Origin: Cryomorphaceae bacterium BACL11 MAG-121001-bin54
Lineage (GTDB): Bacteria > Bacteroidota > Bacteroidia > Flavobacteriales > BACL11
Assembly (NCBI GenBank): GCA_905182255.1
Contig: CAJJAH010000001.1
Span: forward strand, 281,508 to 345,507
Direction of reading: 5' to 3'
DNA length: 64,000 bases
Shown here: positions 10,612-21,131 of the stretch, one piece after another
Layout: each line of letters begins with the position of its first letter
How positions within the stretch are numbered: position 1 is the first letter of the stretch
The notes under the pieces: generated by a model
Told to the model about the DNA's origin: nothing
The model's database searches: none
Seen by the model: the letters and a program-made list of their open reading frames with translations, nothing else
Program-made: the position numbers and the translations under genes

Positions 10612-10710
10612 ATGGGAAAAGGACAAGATTCAAAGAAAAGCGTTAAAAAAGCACCTGCCAAAACTGCAAAAGAAAAAAAAGCAGAAAAAAGAGCTAAAAA
10701 AGCTAAATAA
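10612..10710 (+). CDS. Small Lys/Ala-rich basic protein (32 aa)
   Basis: Read directly: MGKGQDSKKSVKKAPAKTAKEKKAEKRAKKAK*; below the ORF-track size cut-off; promoter box upstream. Confidence 0.6.
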   Translation: MGKGQDSKKSVKKAPAKTAKEKKAEKRAKKAK

Positions 10711-10811
10711 AGATACATTTATTTTCAAGTTACTTGAAATTAGAAACTTAAGCCTAAATCACAAAAAACACCTGTAAAAACGGTATTTTTTTCTAATATA
10801 ATTAGGCTATT

Positions 10812-12548
10812 TTATATCCTACTCTGATAAGTAAACAAATCAAAGTATCTACCTTCACTCTCTATCAATTCAGTGTGATTACCTTGCTCTACAATTTTAC
10901 CATGTTCAATAACTAGTATTTGATTGGCTTGTCTAATAGTACTTAAACGGTGAGCAATAACAAAAGTAGTCCTCCCCTTCATAAGATCAGCTAAACTTTT
11001 CTGTATTAAAGATTCACTTTCTGTATCAAGATTAGATGTTGCTTCATCTAAAATTAAAATCCTAGGATTAGCTAATACAGCTCTAGCAATTGCAATTCTC
11101 TGTCTTTGACCCCCTGAAAGCTTCACCCCTCTTTCTCCTATTAAGGTATCTAAACCATCATCAAAACGGTCTGTAAACTCATCAACATATGCGGATTTAA
11201 CAGCATCTAAAACTTGACTTTCACTTGCGTTAGGTCGCGGGAAAAGTATATTTTCCCTTATGGTTCCTTCAAACAGGAAATCATCTTGTAAGACAACCCC
11301 AAGCTGACTCCTAAATGAATTTAAGCTTACTTTTGAAATATCATTTCCATCAATTAAGATAATGCCTGAATCTGGACTAATAAAACTAGCTACCAAACTT
11401 GCAAGAGTTGATTTACCCGAACCAGAGGAACCCACTAAGGCTGTAACCGAACCTTTATTAGCTTTAAAACTAATGTTACGTACAACTTCTTTCCCTTTTT
11501 CATAAGAAAAAGAAACATCCTTAAAATCTATGTCTCCAACAATCTTATCGAGCTCAATAGTTCTCATTTTATCATCTGATTCGGATTGTATGCTCATTAT
11601 TTCTTCTGTTCTATCCAAGCCTGCAAATGCTTCTGTAAGTTGGCTGCCAATATTACTCATCTGAATAATAGGAGCAATCATAAAACCTAGCAATAAAGTA
11701 AAGGCTAAAAAATCACCAGTAGATAATGTCCCTTCAATAATCATAGCGCCTCCCATACCCATAATTCCAACTGATGATAATCCTAACAAAAAAGCAGATG
11801 AACTCGTCATAATTGCTGTTGCTGTCAAACTTTTTTTTACGTTCTGAAATAAACGATCTACACCTTTTTCAAAACTAAGATTCTCTTGCTCTTCAGCATT
11901 AAAACCCTTTATTACTCTAACCCCATTTAAAGTTTCAGTTAATCTACCCTTAACCTCTGCATTTATCATTCCTCTCTTTCTAAAGATAGGACGGATGTAC
12001 CCAAATGCTTTTAAAGCAATAATAGCAAATAAGAATACTGGTGCAAGAACAAATAAGGTCATTTTCCCACTAATATTAATTAATAATACTAGAGAAATAA
12101 TTGCAGTAACTGTCCCTCCGAACAATTGAACTAAGCCTGTACCAATGAGGTTACGCACACCCTCTACATCGCTCATTATTCTAGAAACTAAAGCTCCTGA
12201 TTTATTATTATCAAAATAGGAGATAGGTAAGGAGAGTACTTGTTTCTGTACTTTCGCTCTTAACTTAGAAATTAATAATTGCGCTTCAACGCTTAACAAC
12301 CTTGTTAAAGCAAAAGAGGTAATAGCTTGAATTAAAATAGCTCCAGAAACAATTAGCACCATACTCATTAAAGCATCCAAATCTTTATTAGGGATTATTT
12401 CATCTAATAATTCTTTGCTTTTTAAGGGCAGAACTAAACTTGCCAAACGGCTAATTACAATAAGAACCAAGCCAACAGACACAATTCCTTTCCTAGGCCA
12501 AATAAACTCCTTAAAAGCCTGCATAACATTTACCTTCTTCTTTTCCAT
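10812..12548 (-). CDS. ABC transporter, fused permease/ATPase (MsbA-like)
   Basis: ABC membrane domain plus Walker A GSSGSGKST, signature LSGGQRQRIAIARA, Walker B ILILDEAT. Confidence 0.9.
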   Translation of the reverse strand: MEKKKVNVMQAFKEFIWPRKGIVSVGLVLIVISRLASLVLPLKSKELLDEIIPNKDLDALMSMVLIVSGAILIQAITSFALTRLLSVEAQLLISKLRAKVQKQVLSLPISYFDNNKSGALVSRIMSDVEGVRNLIGTGLVQLFGGTVTAIISLVLLINISGKMTLFVLAPVFLFAIIALKAFGYIRPIFRKRGMINAEVKGRLTETLNGVRVIKGFNAEEQENLSFEKGVDRLFQNVKKSLTATAIMTSSSAFLLGLSSVGIMGMGGAMIIEGTLSTGDFLAFTLLLGFMIAPIIQMSNIGSQLTEAFAGLDRTEEIMSIQSESDDKMRTIELDKIVGDIDFKDVSFSYEKGKEVVRNISFKANKGSVTALVGSSGSGKSTLASLVASFISPDSGIILIDGNDISKVSLNSFRSQLGVVLQDDFLFEGTIRENILFPRPNASESQVLDAVKSAYVDEFTDRFDDGLDTLIGERGVKLSGGQRQRIAIARAVLANPRILILDEATSNLDTESESLIQKSLADLMKGRTTFVIAHRLSTIRQANQILVIEHGKIVEQGNHTELIESEGRYFDLFTYQSRI

Positions 12549-12593
12549 TTATTAATTTTAGAAATACCTTTACAAAGGATTTTAAATTTTTAT

Positions 12594-14366
12594 TTATTTT
12601 ACAATAAATCGTTTTTCTACATTTCCATCACTGTAAATATATAATAAAGGTATATTATGAGTTGGTGTAATTGTCCGACCTAAGATATCAGTAATTTTAA
12701 TAAGGACTGGATTTTCAGTAAAAGTAGACTCCAGGATACTTGTTGCTGGAGAATAAGTATAGAACTCATACTCTGCTCTTTGTGGGTTAAGCTTTATAGC
12801 ATCACTATTCTCTGATCTAATATAGAATTTCACCTCTAATCCAATAGACTGAAATGGTGGTATTACTGAGTAAACACCATCATTTGCAACTATGTCTCCA
12901 TTTGTACCATCGTCTAGCATTGTAAAAGATTGAAATTTTGAATTATACTCACTTGTTGTAGCCATCAACTCTACAGAATTAGCATTAGATACCTCAGCAG
13001 TTATCAAATTAGTATTTAGCATTACATTATTAATTATAGGTGAGACTAAAGAAATTTCTGGATGATTAAGAAGATATTGTTTTCTCTCGTTTATTGTACT
13101 CAATATCCCCCCAAAACCCCAACCTGTCCATAATGGATTATTTACATTACTATAATAATCACCCATTGAAAAAGCCTTATTATAATCTTGTAATGCTGCA
13201 TTATATGCTAATGATTGTAAATTGTCAATATTAGTGCTTATAGCACTTGTATCTAATGACTCTTCAATTATAGTATTGATATGTGCAGTATATATTTTTC
13301 TATAGTGTGTGTTGTTTAATAATTTATATAACAAAGGTCTTTCTTCCCAGGGCTGAGTTACCCCGCCTAATGAAGGTCCAGTAAAATACGGATCATATTC
13401 ATATATGTTAGAAGGACTCCAAAAATCAAATCCCATAATTGCTCCTGAAAAACTATTATCAAGATCCCAGGGAATCATTTGAAACAATCCATCTTTGGTT
13501 TGATATAAATAATAATTATGAATGTAATAAGTATTATAACAATCTAAGTTCTGAATTACCTGATTGACAGCAAATGCCCAAAGTGTTCTATCTACATTTA
13601 AAACACTATCTATATTTTGAAAATCTAAATCAATAACTTTTACAAGGTTAACTAGTTCTTCCCATCCCTGAGTAGATTTCATATCATAACTGTCATAATA
13701 CAAAGTTGTATCATCACCCATATAATACAAATTAGGAGGCATTGCAGAAGGTGCACCAGATGTATCACAAAATCTATCAATATTGTCACATTTAAATAAT
13801 GGACCTGATTTTTCATCAAAGTGCTTTTTAAGAAATTGCTTGTTTATTGATTCATCATTAACATAAAGCCCCAGATAATTACCTTGCACATTTAGCTTTA
13901 ATAAATTAGACTCTCCTGTTGGTAAATATTTCCTGTAAATATTACTACTTACAATCTGCTTTACAAATGTAGGATCCATCCATGCATTTGCTAATTTCAT
14001 TTTATTATACCCCAACAACTGTTGCTCCTCAATAAAATAGTTCATGTCAATGTTGTACGGAACTTTAGGATTTAAATTATCATTTGGAAGACAAAATGTA
14101 GAATTTCCTTTATAGCGCACTCCAACACTATCATAAACAGTGCCATTTAATGTTAATTTAGCAGGAATTCTTTCACTTGGTGAATAGAACCATGAATTTA
14201 CTAAGTAATTATGATAATTTTGATTATCAAATTCCAAATCAATAATTCTAATAGAATCTTCATCAAAAATACCTCCAGGACTATCATATAAAACTTGAGG
14301 ATTGTACACACTTTGAGCTGAAAGAACAAAAGGGCAAACAAAAAAAAGAAAGGTGTATTTTTTCAT
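12594..14366 (-). CDS. Secreted CotH-kinase family protein with short C-terminal sorting-like tail
   Basis: Signal peptide; CotH-like RYKGNSTF, KLANAWMDPTFVK, MIPWDLDNSF; tail DILGRTITP...VEKRFIVK resembles a T9SS C-terminus. Confidence 0.75.
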   Translation of the reverse strand: MKKYTFLFFVCPFVLSAQSVYNPQVLYDSPGGIFDEDSIRIIDLEFDNQNYHNYLVNSWFYSPSERIPAKLTLNGTVYDSVGVRYKGNSTFCLPNDNLNPKVPYNIDMNYFIEEQQLLGYNKMKLANAWMDPTFVKQIVSSNIYRKYLPTGESNLLKLNVQGNYLGLYVNDESINKQFLKKHFDEKSGPLFKCDNIDRFCDTSGAPSAMPPNLYYMGDDTTLYYDSYDMKSTQGWEELVNLVKVIDLDFQNIDSVLNVDRTLWAFAVNQVIQNLDCYNTYYIHNYYLYQTKDGLFQMIPWDLDNSFSGAIMGFDFWSPSNIYEYDPYFTGPSLGGVTQPWEERPLLYKLLNNTHYRKIYTAHINTIIEESLDTSAISTNIDNLQSLAYNAALQDYNKAFSMGDYYSNVNNPLWTGWGFGGILSTINERKQYLLNHPEISLVSPIINNVMLNTNLITAEVSNANSVELMATTSEYNSKFQSFTMLDDGTNGDIVANDGVYSVIPPFQSIGLEVKFYIRSENSDAIKLNPQRAEYEFYTYSPATSILESTFTENPVLIKITDILGRTITPTHNIPLLYIYSDGNVEKRFIVK

Positions 14367-14375
14367 TTTGCGAAT

Positions 14376-15182
14376 TTAGGAAAATAAACTGTTGTCAAAC
14401 AAATGACCTGATTTTTTAAAAAGTAGCTTCACTGCCTTCCTGCCTTTTTTTCCTAAGGAAATAGAATAATCATTAACATATAAAGCTATATGAGCATCCA
14501 CAACTTTCTTTTCCATTTCTTGCGCATGACACTTTACAAAATTATTAGAACTACTTGGATTTTTAAATGCATACTCCACTGACTTTCTAATTACCCTTTC
14601 TATTTTCTTTTGCTCTGATAAAGGCAACTCTCTTTTCACTACAATACCACCTAGTGGAATGGGTAGGTCCGTTTCTTTTTCCCAAAACTCACCTAAATCA
14701 ATTACCTTTTTTAAACCTTTATCTTTGTAGGTGAATCTGTTCTCGTGAATAATAAGCCCTGCATCTACTTTTCCTTCAAGTACCTGATTTTCAATTTTAG
14801 AAAAAATTGTTTCAACTTTATTTTGATTTTTAGGAAAAGCAATATTTAACAACATATTGGCAGTCGTATATTTTCCAGGAATAGCAATCTTACTCTCCAT
14901 GTTTAAAATAGTATTTGGCTTCTTAATAAGTATAGGGCCACAATTATTTCCTAGTGCAGAGCCACTATCCAAAAGAACATAATCCCTTACACAATGTGTA
15001 AAAGCATTATAACTAAGTTTTGTAATATCTAGTTTTCCTTGAAAAGCCCACTTATTTAATTGCTCTACATCAGCAAAAACAACATCAAATATTAACCCTT
15101 CGGTATCAATTTTATGATGAACAAGTGCATCAAAAATGAAAGTATCATTTGGACAAGGAGAAAAACCTAAAGTTAAGTTCAT
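14376..15182 (-). CDS. mqnD: 1,4-dihydroxy-6-naphthoate synthase (futalosine menaquinone pathway)
   Basis: N-terminus LGFSPCPNDTFIFDALVHHKID typical of MqnD; overlaps mqnB by 4 nt. Confidence 0.88.
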   Translation of the reverse strand: MNLTLGFSPCPNDTFIFDALVHHKIDTEGLIFDVVFADVEQLNKWAFQGKLDITKLSYNAFTHCVRDYVLLDSGSALGNNCGPILIKKPNTILNMESKIAIPGKYTTANMLLNIAFPKNQNKVETIFSKIENQVLEGKVDAGLIIHENRFTYKDKGLKKVIDLGEFWEKETDLPIPLGGIVVKRELPLSEQKKIERVIRKSVEYAFKNPSSSNNFVKCHAQEMEKKVVDAHIALYVNDYSISLGKKGRKAVKLLFKKSGHLFDNSLFS

Positions 15183-15757
15183 AGTCCCATAATTATTTTA
15201 GCTACTTGATTATTTAAATTATGAATTGCTAAGGGCATATTCCAATTTGCTTTATTTCGCTTTTCCACATTATTAGAAATCGCTCTTATCTGAACGCAAG
15301 AAACTCCAAATTCGTTACAGACTTTAAAAATAGATGCCCCTTCCATACTTTCGACATCAACATTTAGTCTATTAACAATTTTATTTATTGACTGATCATT
15401 TCCATGAACGGTATTCACGGTAATTCCTTTCACTTTTTGTAGAGCAGTCCTACTTTCTACCCTATATTTAGTCACTATATCAGATTCAGAAAACAATCCA
15501 AAATCATTTCCATTTTCAAAACCTAATTCTGAAAAATTATCTTCCACTACCTCAACAACATCACCTATCATATAATCTTTAGAAAAAGAACCAGCAACAC
15601 CCATATTAATCACTAAATGGTATTTATTTCGAGATAACTCTTTAGTAACTTGAATAGATGTATTAACCATTCCCATTCCTGTAATAAGTATCTTGCAATC
15701 CTTAAATTTATCTTTCATAACTTCCTGATGAGTCGCCACAACCAATAGTATCTTCAT
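15179..15757 (-). CDS. mqnB: Futalosine hydrolase
   Basis: Nucleosidase fold ([36 protein letters not shown]); coupled to mqnD. Confidence 0.85.
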   Translation of the reverse strand: MKILLVVATHQEVMKDKFKDCKILITGMGMVNTSIQVTKELSRNKYHLVINMGVAGSFSKDYMIGDVVEVVEDNFSELGFENGNDFGLFSESDIVTKYRVESRTALQKVKGITVNTVHGNDQSINKIVNRLNVDVESMEGASIFKVCNEFGVSCVQIRAISNNVEKRNKANWNMPLAIHNLNNQVAKIIMGL

Positions 15758-15785
15758 TTGGCAAATGTACCAAAAGAAAAGGTAG

Positions 15786-15793
15786 TATATTTG
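15786..15793 (+). promoter_or_regulatory. -7 box TATATTTG upstream of folE
   Basis: Exact TAnnTTTG followed by C, 18 nt before the ATG at 15812. Confidence 0.55.
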
Positions 15794-15811
15794 CAGACTA
15801 TTTATAAAAAT

Positions 15812-16375
15812 ATGAGTGATAATTATAATAAGAAAATAGCCGATAATATTCGATCGGTTTTATCAGAAATTGGAGAAAATCCAAAAAGAGAAGGCCTTTT
15901 AAAGACACCTGAACGGGTTGCAAAATCCATGGATTTTTTAACTAATGGCTATCAAAAAGACCCTACTGAAATATTAAAATCAGCCATGTTTGCTCAAGAC
16001 TACAGCCAAATGGTATTGGTAAAAGATATCGAACTTTATTCATTGTGCGAACATCATATGTTACCTTTTTTTGGAAAAGCTCACATTGCATATATCCCAA
16101 ACGGCCATATTGTTGGATTAAGTAAAATACCAAGAATTGTAGATGTCTTTTCTAGAAGATTGCAAGTTCAAGAACGATTAACTGATCAAATAAAAGATTG
16201 CTTGCAAGATACTTTAAATCCTAAAGGAGTAGCAATAGTAATTGAAGCACAACATCTTTGCATGCAAATGCGAGGTGTCCAAAAACAACATTCATCTACA
16301 ACAACATCTGCTTTTTCAGGAATATTTATGTCTGATGAAAAGACAAGAGCAGAGTTTATGAATTTAATAAAATAA
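15812..16375 (+). CDS. folE: GTP cyclohydrolase I
   Basis: [35 protein letters not shown] and [22 protein letters not shown]-track start 15758 is a TTG upstream of the promoter box, so ATG 15812 is preferred. Confidence 0.92.
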   Translation: MSDNYNKKIADNIRSVLSEIGENPKREGLLKTPERVAKSMDFLTNGYQKDPTEILKSAMFAQDYSQMVLVKDIELYSLCEHHMLPFFGKAHIAYIPNGHIVGLSKIPRIVDVFSRRLQVQERLTDQIKDCLQDTLNPKGVAIVIEAQHLCMQMRGVQKQHSSTTTSAFSGIFMSDEKTRAEFMNLIK

Positions 16376-16431
16376 GTTTTGTTATTGAAATATTTAATTT
16401 CAAACTAAAACCAACAACTAAAAAACTAACT

Positions 16432-17313
16432 ATGAAAGCATATGTGTTTCCTGGACAAGGAGCCCAATTTCCTGGAATGGGGAAAGATTTATATGAGACA
16501 TCAGCTGAGGCAAGACAGCTATTTGAAAAAGCAAATGAAATTTTAGGATTCTCAATTACCAACATTATGTTTGGTGAAGATGCTGAAGCATTAAAACAAA
16601 CCAAAGTAACCCAACCAGCAATTTTCTTGCACTCTGTAGTATTAGCTAAAGTACTTGGAGATTCATTTGAAGCAGAAATGGTTGCAGGGCATTCTTTGGG
16701 TGAATTTTCAGCTTTAGTTGCTGCAGGCTATTTATCATTTGAAGATGGATTAAAATTAGTATCCGAAAGAGCAAAAGCTATGCAAAAAGCATGTGAACAA
16801 AACCCATCAACTATGGCCGCTGTTTTAGGTTTAGAAAATGAATTGGTTGAAAATATCTGCAAAGAAATTAAAGAAATAGTTGTGCCTGCAAACTATAACT
16901 GTCCTGGTCAATTGGTGATTTCTGGAAGTAATAAAGGAGTAGATATTGCCTGTGTAAAACTAATAGAAGCTGGAGCAAGAAGAGCGATTAAATTACCTGT
17001 GGGAGGAGCATTTCACTCTCCACTTATGGAACCTGCTAGAGCAGAATTAGAAAAAGCAATTGACTCAACTAATTTTTCTAATGGAATTTGTCCTATATAT
17101 CAGAATGTAACAGCAACAGCTATTACTAATCCTGAAGAAATTAAAGTGAATTTAAAAAAACAACTTACTGCATCTGTACTTTGGACCCAAACTATGCAAC
17201 AGATGATTTCTGATGGTTTATCCTATGTAACTGAAGTAGGCCCAGGAAAAGTATTACAAGGTTTATTTAAAAAAGTTGATAGAAAGTTAGATACTCAAAG
17301 TGCTAGCTTATAG
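16432..17313 (+). CDS. fabD: Malonyl-CoA:ACP transacylase
   Basis: FPGQGAQFPGMG, GHSLGEFSAL, PVGGAFHSPLM. Confidence 0.95.
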   Translation: MKAYVFPGQGAQFPGMGKDLYETSAEARQLFEKANEILGFSITNIMFGEDAEALKQTKVTQPAIFLHSVVLAKVLGDSFEAEMVAGHSLGEFSALVAAGYLSFEDGLKLVSERAKAMQKACEQNPSTMAAVLGLENELVENICKEIKEIVVPANYNCPGQLVISGSNKGVDIACVKLIEAGARRAIKLPVGGAFHSPLMEPARAELEKAIDSTNFSNGICPIYQNVTATAITNPEEIKVNLKKQLTASVLWTQTMQQMISDGLSYVTEVGPGKVLQGLFKKVDRKLDTQSASL

Positions 17314-18045
17314 ATGAGTGTTTAGTAGTTTTTCGCTATTTACTAAATTATGCCAGGCTTTTTGAGTTTGGCATTTTTTATAAAGTTCAGCATGATTCAA
17401 ATTATGACAATCAGTTCCTACCAGACCTACCATATCTGCATCAATTAAAGATTCTGTTTTTTTCTTTACTTGAGGTGAATAATAACCAATTAACGAAAGA
17501 AAATTAATTTGCAAAATTACTCCTCTAGTTATAAATTCTTTATAATCTTCCATTGTATAATAATTATATCTTTCAGGGTGTGCTAATACTACTTTGTATC
17601 CCTCTAATTGCAATTTAAAAATAATATCAAAAAGATTTATAGGTGCTTGAATGAAAGAAAGTTCCACCAAAATATAATTATCACCAAAAGTTAGGAATTT
17701 TTCCTTCCCTATCTTCTGTTCAAAATCATAATCAATATAGTACTCAGCTACAGCATCTATTTCCATGTTTATGTTAAGTACTTTCAGTTCTTTACGAATA
17801 TCAGCTAGTCCTTTCAATATTATTTCAGAAGAATTTTGATAGAAATCACTCATCACATGAGGACTAGTAATTATCTTTTCAAAACCCAAATCCTTCATCT
17901 TTTTTATTAATGCTATTGTAGTTTCCATGTTAGGAGAGCCATCATCAATACCTGGAATTAAATGTGAATGGATATCTGTTTTTAAAACAGAAAAATCAAG
18001 TGGATCGCACTCCTTTACCTTCTTTTTTAAAAACCATTTTAACAT
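17308..18045 (-). CDS. CpsB/CapC-family tyrosine-protein phosphatase (PHP fold)
   Basis: DIHSHLIPGIDDGSPNMETTIALIKKM, LAHPERYNYY, GTDCHN. Confidence 0.85.
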   Translation of the reverse strand: MLKWFLKKKVKECDPLDFSVLKTDIHSHLIPGIDDGSPNMETTIALIKKMKDLGFEKIITSPHVMSDFYQNSSEIILKGLADIRKELKVLNINMEIDAVAEYYIDYDFEQKIGKEKFLTFGDNYILVELSFIQAPINLFDIIFKLQLEGYKVVLAHPERYNYYTMEDYKEFITRGVILQINFLSLIGYYSPQVKKKTESLIDADMVGLVGTDCHNLNHAELYKKCQTQKAWHNLVNSEKLLNTHL

Positions 18046-18048
18046 AAC

Positions 18049-19098
18049 TTAACTATATTGTTGTTCGTAATATTTTTGATAATCTCCAGAAACAATATTT
18101 TCTAACCATTTTTCATTAGCTAAATACCATGTAATGGTTTTTACCAATCCCTCATTAAATTGTAAAGAAGGTTCCCAGCCTAATTCATTTTTCAACTTAT
18201 TGGCATCAATAGCATAACGCTTATCGTGTCCAGGCCTATCTTTAACATAAGTTATTAAACGCTCAGAAGTTCCTGTTTCATTTCCTAAAGCAATATCCAT
18301 TTGTTTACAAAGTATTTTAATCAAATCAATATTTCTCCACTCATTAAAACCACCTATATTGTAGGTTTCCCCATTTCTACCTTCGTGATATATTTTGTCA
18401 ATTGCTATTGCATGATCTACAACATACAACCAGTCTCTTGTAAATTTGCCATCACCATAAACTGGAAGAGATTTTCTATTTCTAATATTATTAATAAAAA
18501 GAGGAAGAAGCTTTTCGGGGAATTGATTAGGACCATAATTATTAGAACAATTTGAAATAACATAAGGCATACCATAAGTATTTCCGTAAGCCCTTACAAA
18601 ATGATCGGAACTTGCTTTTGAAGATGCGTAAGGTGATTGAGGGTCGTATGAAGTGTTTTCTGAGAATAAACCAGTATCTCCTAAACTTCCATATACCTCA
18701 TCAGTTGAAACATGATAGAATAAATTTCCGTCTATATTTTCTTTCCATAAATTTTTAGCAGCATTCAAAAGGTTAACTGTTCCCACCACATTAGTCATAA
18801 TAAATTCCATGGGATTTTTAATGGAACGGTCAACATGGCTTTCAGCTGCCAAATGAATAACACCATCAAAGTCATATTTTGCAAATAATTCGTTTACACA
18901 ATCTTCATCAACTATATCTCCTTTTTCAAAAATATAATTTTCCTTATTTTCAAGGTCCTTTAAATTTTCAAGGTTTCCGGCATAAGTTAATTTATCTAGG
19001 TTTACAATTTTATAATCTGGATATTTATTTACAAATAAACGTATTACATGCGAACCTATGAAACCTGCTCCTCCAGTAATTAACAGAGTTTTACTCAT
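18049..19098 (-). CDS. rfbB: dTDP-glucose 4,6-dehydratase
   Basis: GGAGFIGSHVIRLF, LAAESHVDRSI, STDEVYGSLG, YxxxK. Confidence 0.95.
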   Translation of the reverse strand: MSKTLLITGGAGFIGSHVIRLFVNKYPDYKIVNLDKLTYAGNLENLKDLENKENYIFEKGDIVDEDCVNELFAKYDFDGVIHLAAESHVDRSIKNPMEFIMTNVVGTVNLLNAAKNLWKENIDGNLFYHVSTDEVYGSLGDTGLFSENTSYDPQSPYASSKASSDHFVRAYGNTYGMPYVISNCSNNYGPNQFPEKLLPLFINNIRNRKSLPVYGDGKFTRDWLYVVDHAIAIDKIYHEGRNGETYNIGGFNEWRNIDLIKILCKQMDIALGNETGTSERLITYVKDRPGHDKRYAIDANKLKNELGWEPSLQFNEGLVKTITWYLANEKWLENIVSGDYQKYYEQQYS

Positions 19099-19125
19099 AT
19101 TTTATTTATCATTTAAATTTCGAAG

Positions 19126-19133
19126 CAAATGTA
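19126..19133 (-). promoter_or_regulatory. -7 box TACATTTG upstream of rfbB
   Basis: Exact TAnnTTTG on the minus strand, 28 nt from the start. Confidence 0.45.
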
Positions 19134-19208
19134 GGTAATTATTATGCAATCCATTACGTTAATTAGATACTGAAAATGTATTTTAGCCCACAAATCTGAT
19201 AATCAATT

Positions 19209-19940
19209 ATGAGAAAGCTAACAACCCTTTGTTTTATTTTCTGTTTTTTGACCTCTTTTGCCCAAAAAAATAAGCAGACCGCTATTACTTTTGGCTACAC
19301 TCATCAATTCCCTATTGGCGACTTAGCCGAAAGATATGGAGATAATTCATCTGTTGGATTTTCTTTCTTTAAAGAAAAAGAAAAGAACTTTTTTTATGGC
19401 ATAGAAGGAGGGTACCTCTTTAGTAATAATGTAAAAGATATTTCTATTTTTGATAATATTACTACCTCATCTGGGGCAGTCATTGGTGCAGATGGAACAT
19501 ATTCAAATATAAATCTTATGCAAAGAGGTTTCGATGTTCATGCCTTTATAGGATATGCATACCACCCAAAAGAAAATAATTTAAGTGGTCTTTATCTCTC
19601 AATAGGAGGAGGATTTTTGCAACATCAAATTTTTATTGACACTAAAAACCAAAATGCACCACAATTGGATGAGGAGTACAAAAAAGGATATGATCGCTTA
19701 ACTAATGGGATTAGTACAAAATGGGATGCAAGCTATAAATTTTATAGCCCAAATGGAAAGTTTCAGATGTATACTGGAATAAATATAACTATTGCTTACA
19801 CAAAAAATAAACGCCCATACCTATTTGACAAAGAGGAATACACCTCAAATACAGGAAGCTGGGACAATCTATTAGGAATCAATATGGGTGTTATTATTCC
19901 TATCCAACGCAAAAATGAAGAAGAATTTCATTATTACTAA
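19209..19940 (+). CDS. Putative outer-membrane beta-barrel protein
   Basis: Signal peptide (FCFLTSFAQ) and alternating amphipathic strands. Confidence 0.6.
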   Translation: MRKLTTLCFIFCFLTSFAQKNKQTAITFGYTHQFPIGDLAERYGDNSSVGFSFFKEKEKNFFYGIEGGYLFSNNVKDISIFDNITTSSGAVIGADGTYSNINLMQRGFDVHAFIGYAYHPKENNLSGLYLSIGGGFLQHQIFIDTKNQNAPQLDEEYKKGYDRLTNGISTKWDASYKFYSPNGKFQMYTGINITIAYTKNKRPYLFDKEEYTSNTGSWDNLLGINMGVIIPIQRKNEEEFHYY

Positions 19941-21131
19941 ATGAATATTTTATACACTATAAGTATTCAGCTTTATATAATTGCAATTCATATTGCAGCC
20001 TTATTTAATGCTAAAGCTAAATTATGGGTAAAAGGAAGAAAAACTATTTTCCAGAAACTAACTGAAGCAATAAAAGAAGATCAAGATATTGTTTGGTTTC
20101 ACTGTGCTTCATTGGGTGAATTTGAACAAGGAAAACCTATTATCGAAGGTTATAAACTAAAATATCCAAATCATAAAATATTACTAACCTTCTTTTCGCC
20201 TTCTGGTTATGAAATTCAAAAAAACTATGATGTGGTAGACTGGGTTTTCTATCTTTCTGCTGACACAAAAAAAAATGCAAAAAAATTCATAAACATTGTA
20301 AATCCTATAAAAGTAATTTTTATTAAGTATGAATTTTGGTTCAATTATATGGCTGAATGCAAAAAACAAAATATTCCATTTTATTCCGTTTCTAGTATCT
20401 TTAGAAAGGAACAATCTTTTTTCAAATATGATTTTTTTGCAAAGCAACTTAATAACATAAGTCATTTTTTTGTTCAGAATAACAACTCAAAAGAATTATT
20501 ACAAAAAATTGGTTTTTCCAACTGTACTGTTACTGGCGACACCCGTTTTGATAGCGTTGCTTCTAATACTCAAAACGCAATAAGCATTCCATTAATTGAA
20601 AAATTTTCCGAAAATAAAACCACCATTATTTGTGGTAGCACTTGGCCTAAGGATGAGGCCCTTTTAGCAAAATATATTAAGGAAAATCCTAATTACAATT
20701 ATATTATCGCGCCACATGAGATGCAGCATATTATTGAATTAAAAAAACAGACTAATGCTTTATTATTTTCAAAAGCAGACAGCACAAATATCAGTAATAG
20801 TACTGTACTGATTATTGACAGTATCGGTATCCTTTCTAATATCTATAAATATGGTAATCTTGCTTACATTGGGGGAGGATTCGGGTCAGGAATTCATAAT
20901 ATACTTGAAGCTGTTGCTTACGGCTTGCCTGTTGTGTTTGGCCCTAATTATCAAAAATTTAATGAAGCAAATGAATTGATAAATAAGAAAGGAGCTATCT
21001 CGATTTCTAATTATACAGAGCTAACTTCAGCGATTGATTTCTTTAATACTTTTGACAAATCGATTGCGACTGATTATATCCAAGAAAATAGTGGCGCTAC
21101 AACAAAAATATTAAATTCTATCGTTACATGA
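19941..21131 (+). CDS. waaA: 3-deoxy-D-manno-octulosonic acid transferase
   Basis: WFHCASLGEFEQGKPIIE, GSTWPKDE, YIGGGFGSGIHNILEAVAYGLPVVFGP. Confidence 0.92.
   Translation: MNILYTISIQLYIIAIHIAALFNAKAKLWVKGRKTIFQKLTEAIKEDQDIVWFHCASLGEFEQGKPIIEGYKLKYPNHKILLTFFSPSGYEIQKNYDVVDWVFYLSADTKKNAKKFINIVNPIKVIFIKYEFWFNYMAECKKQNIPFYSVSSIFRKEQSFFKYDFFAKQLNNISHFFVQNNNSKELLQKIGFSNCTVTGDTRFDSVASNTQNAISIPLIEKFSENKTTIICGSTWPKDEALLAKYIKENPNYNYIIAPHEMQHIIELKKQTNALLFSKADSTNISNSTVLIIDSIGILSNIYKYGNLAYIGGGFGSGIHNILEAVAYGLPVVFGPNYQKFNEANELINKKGAISISNYTELTSAIDFFNTFDKSIATDYIQENSGATTKILNSIVT

Noticed and set aside
18301-19061. Two ORFs antisense to rfbB
   Set aside because: Fully inside a highly conserved gene on the other strand.
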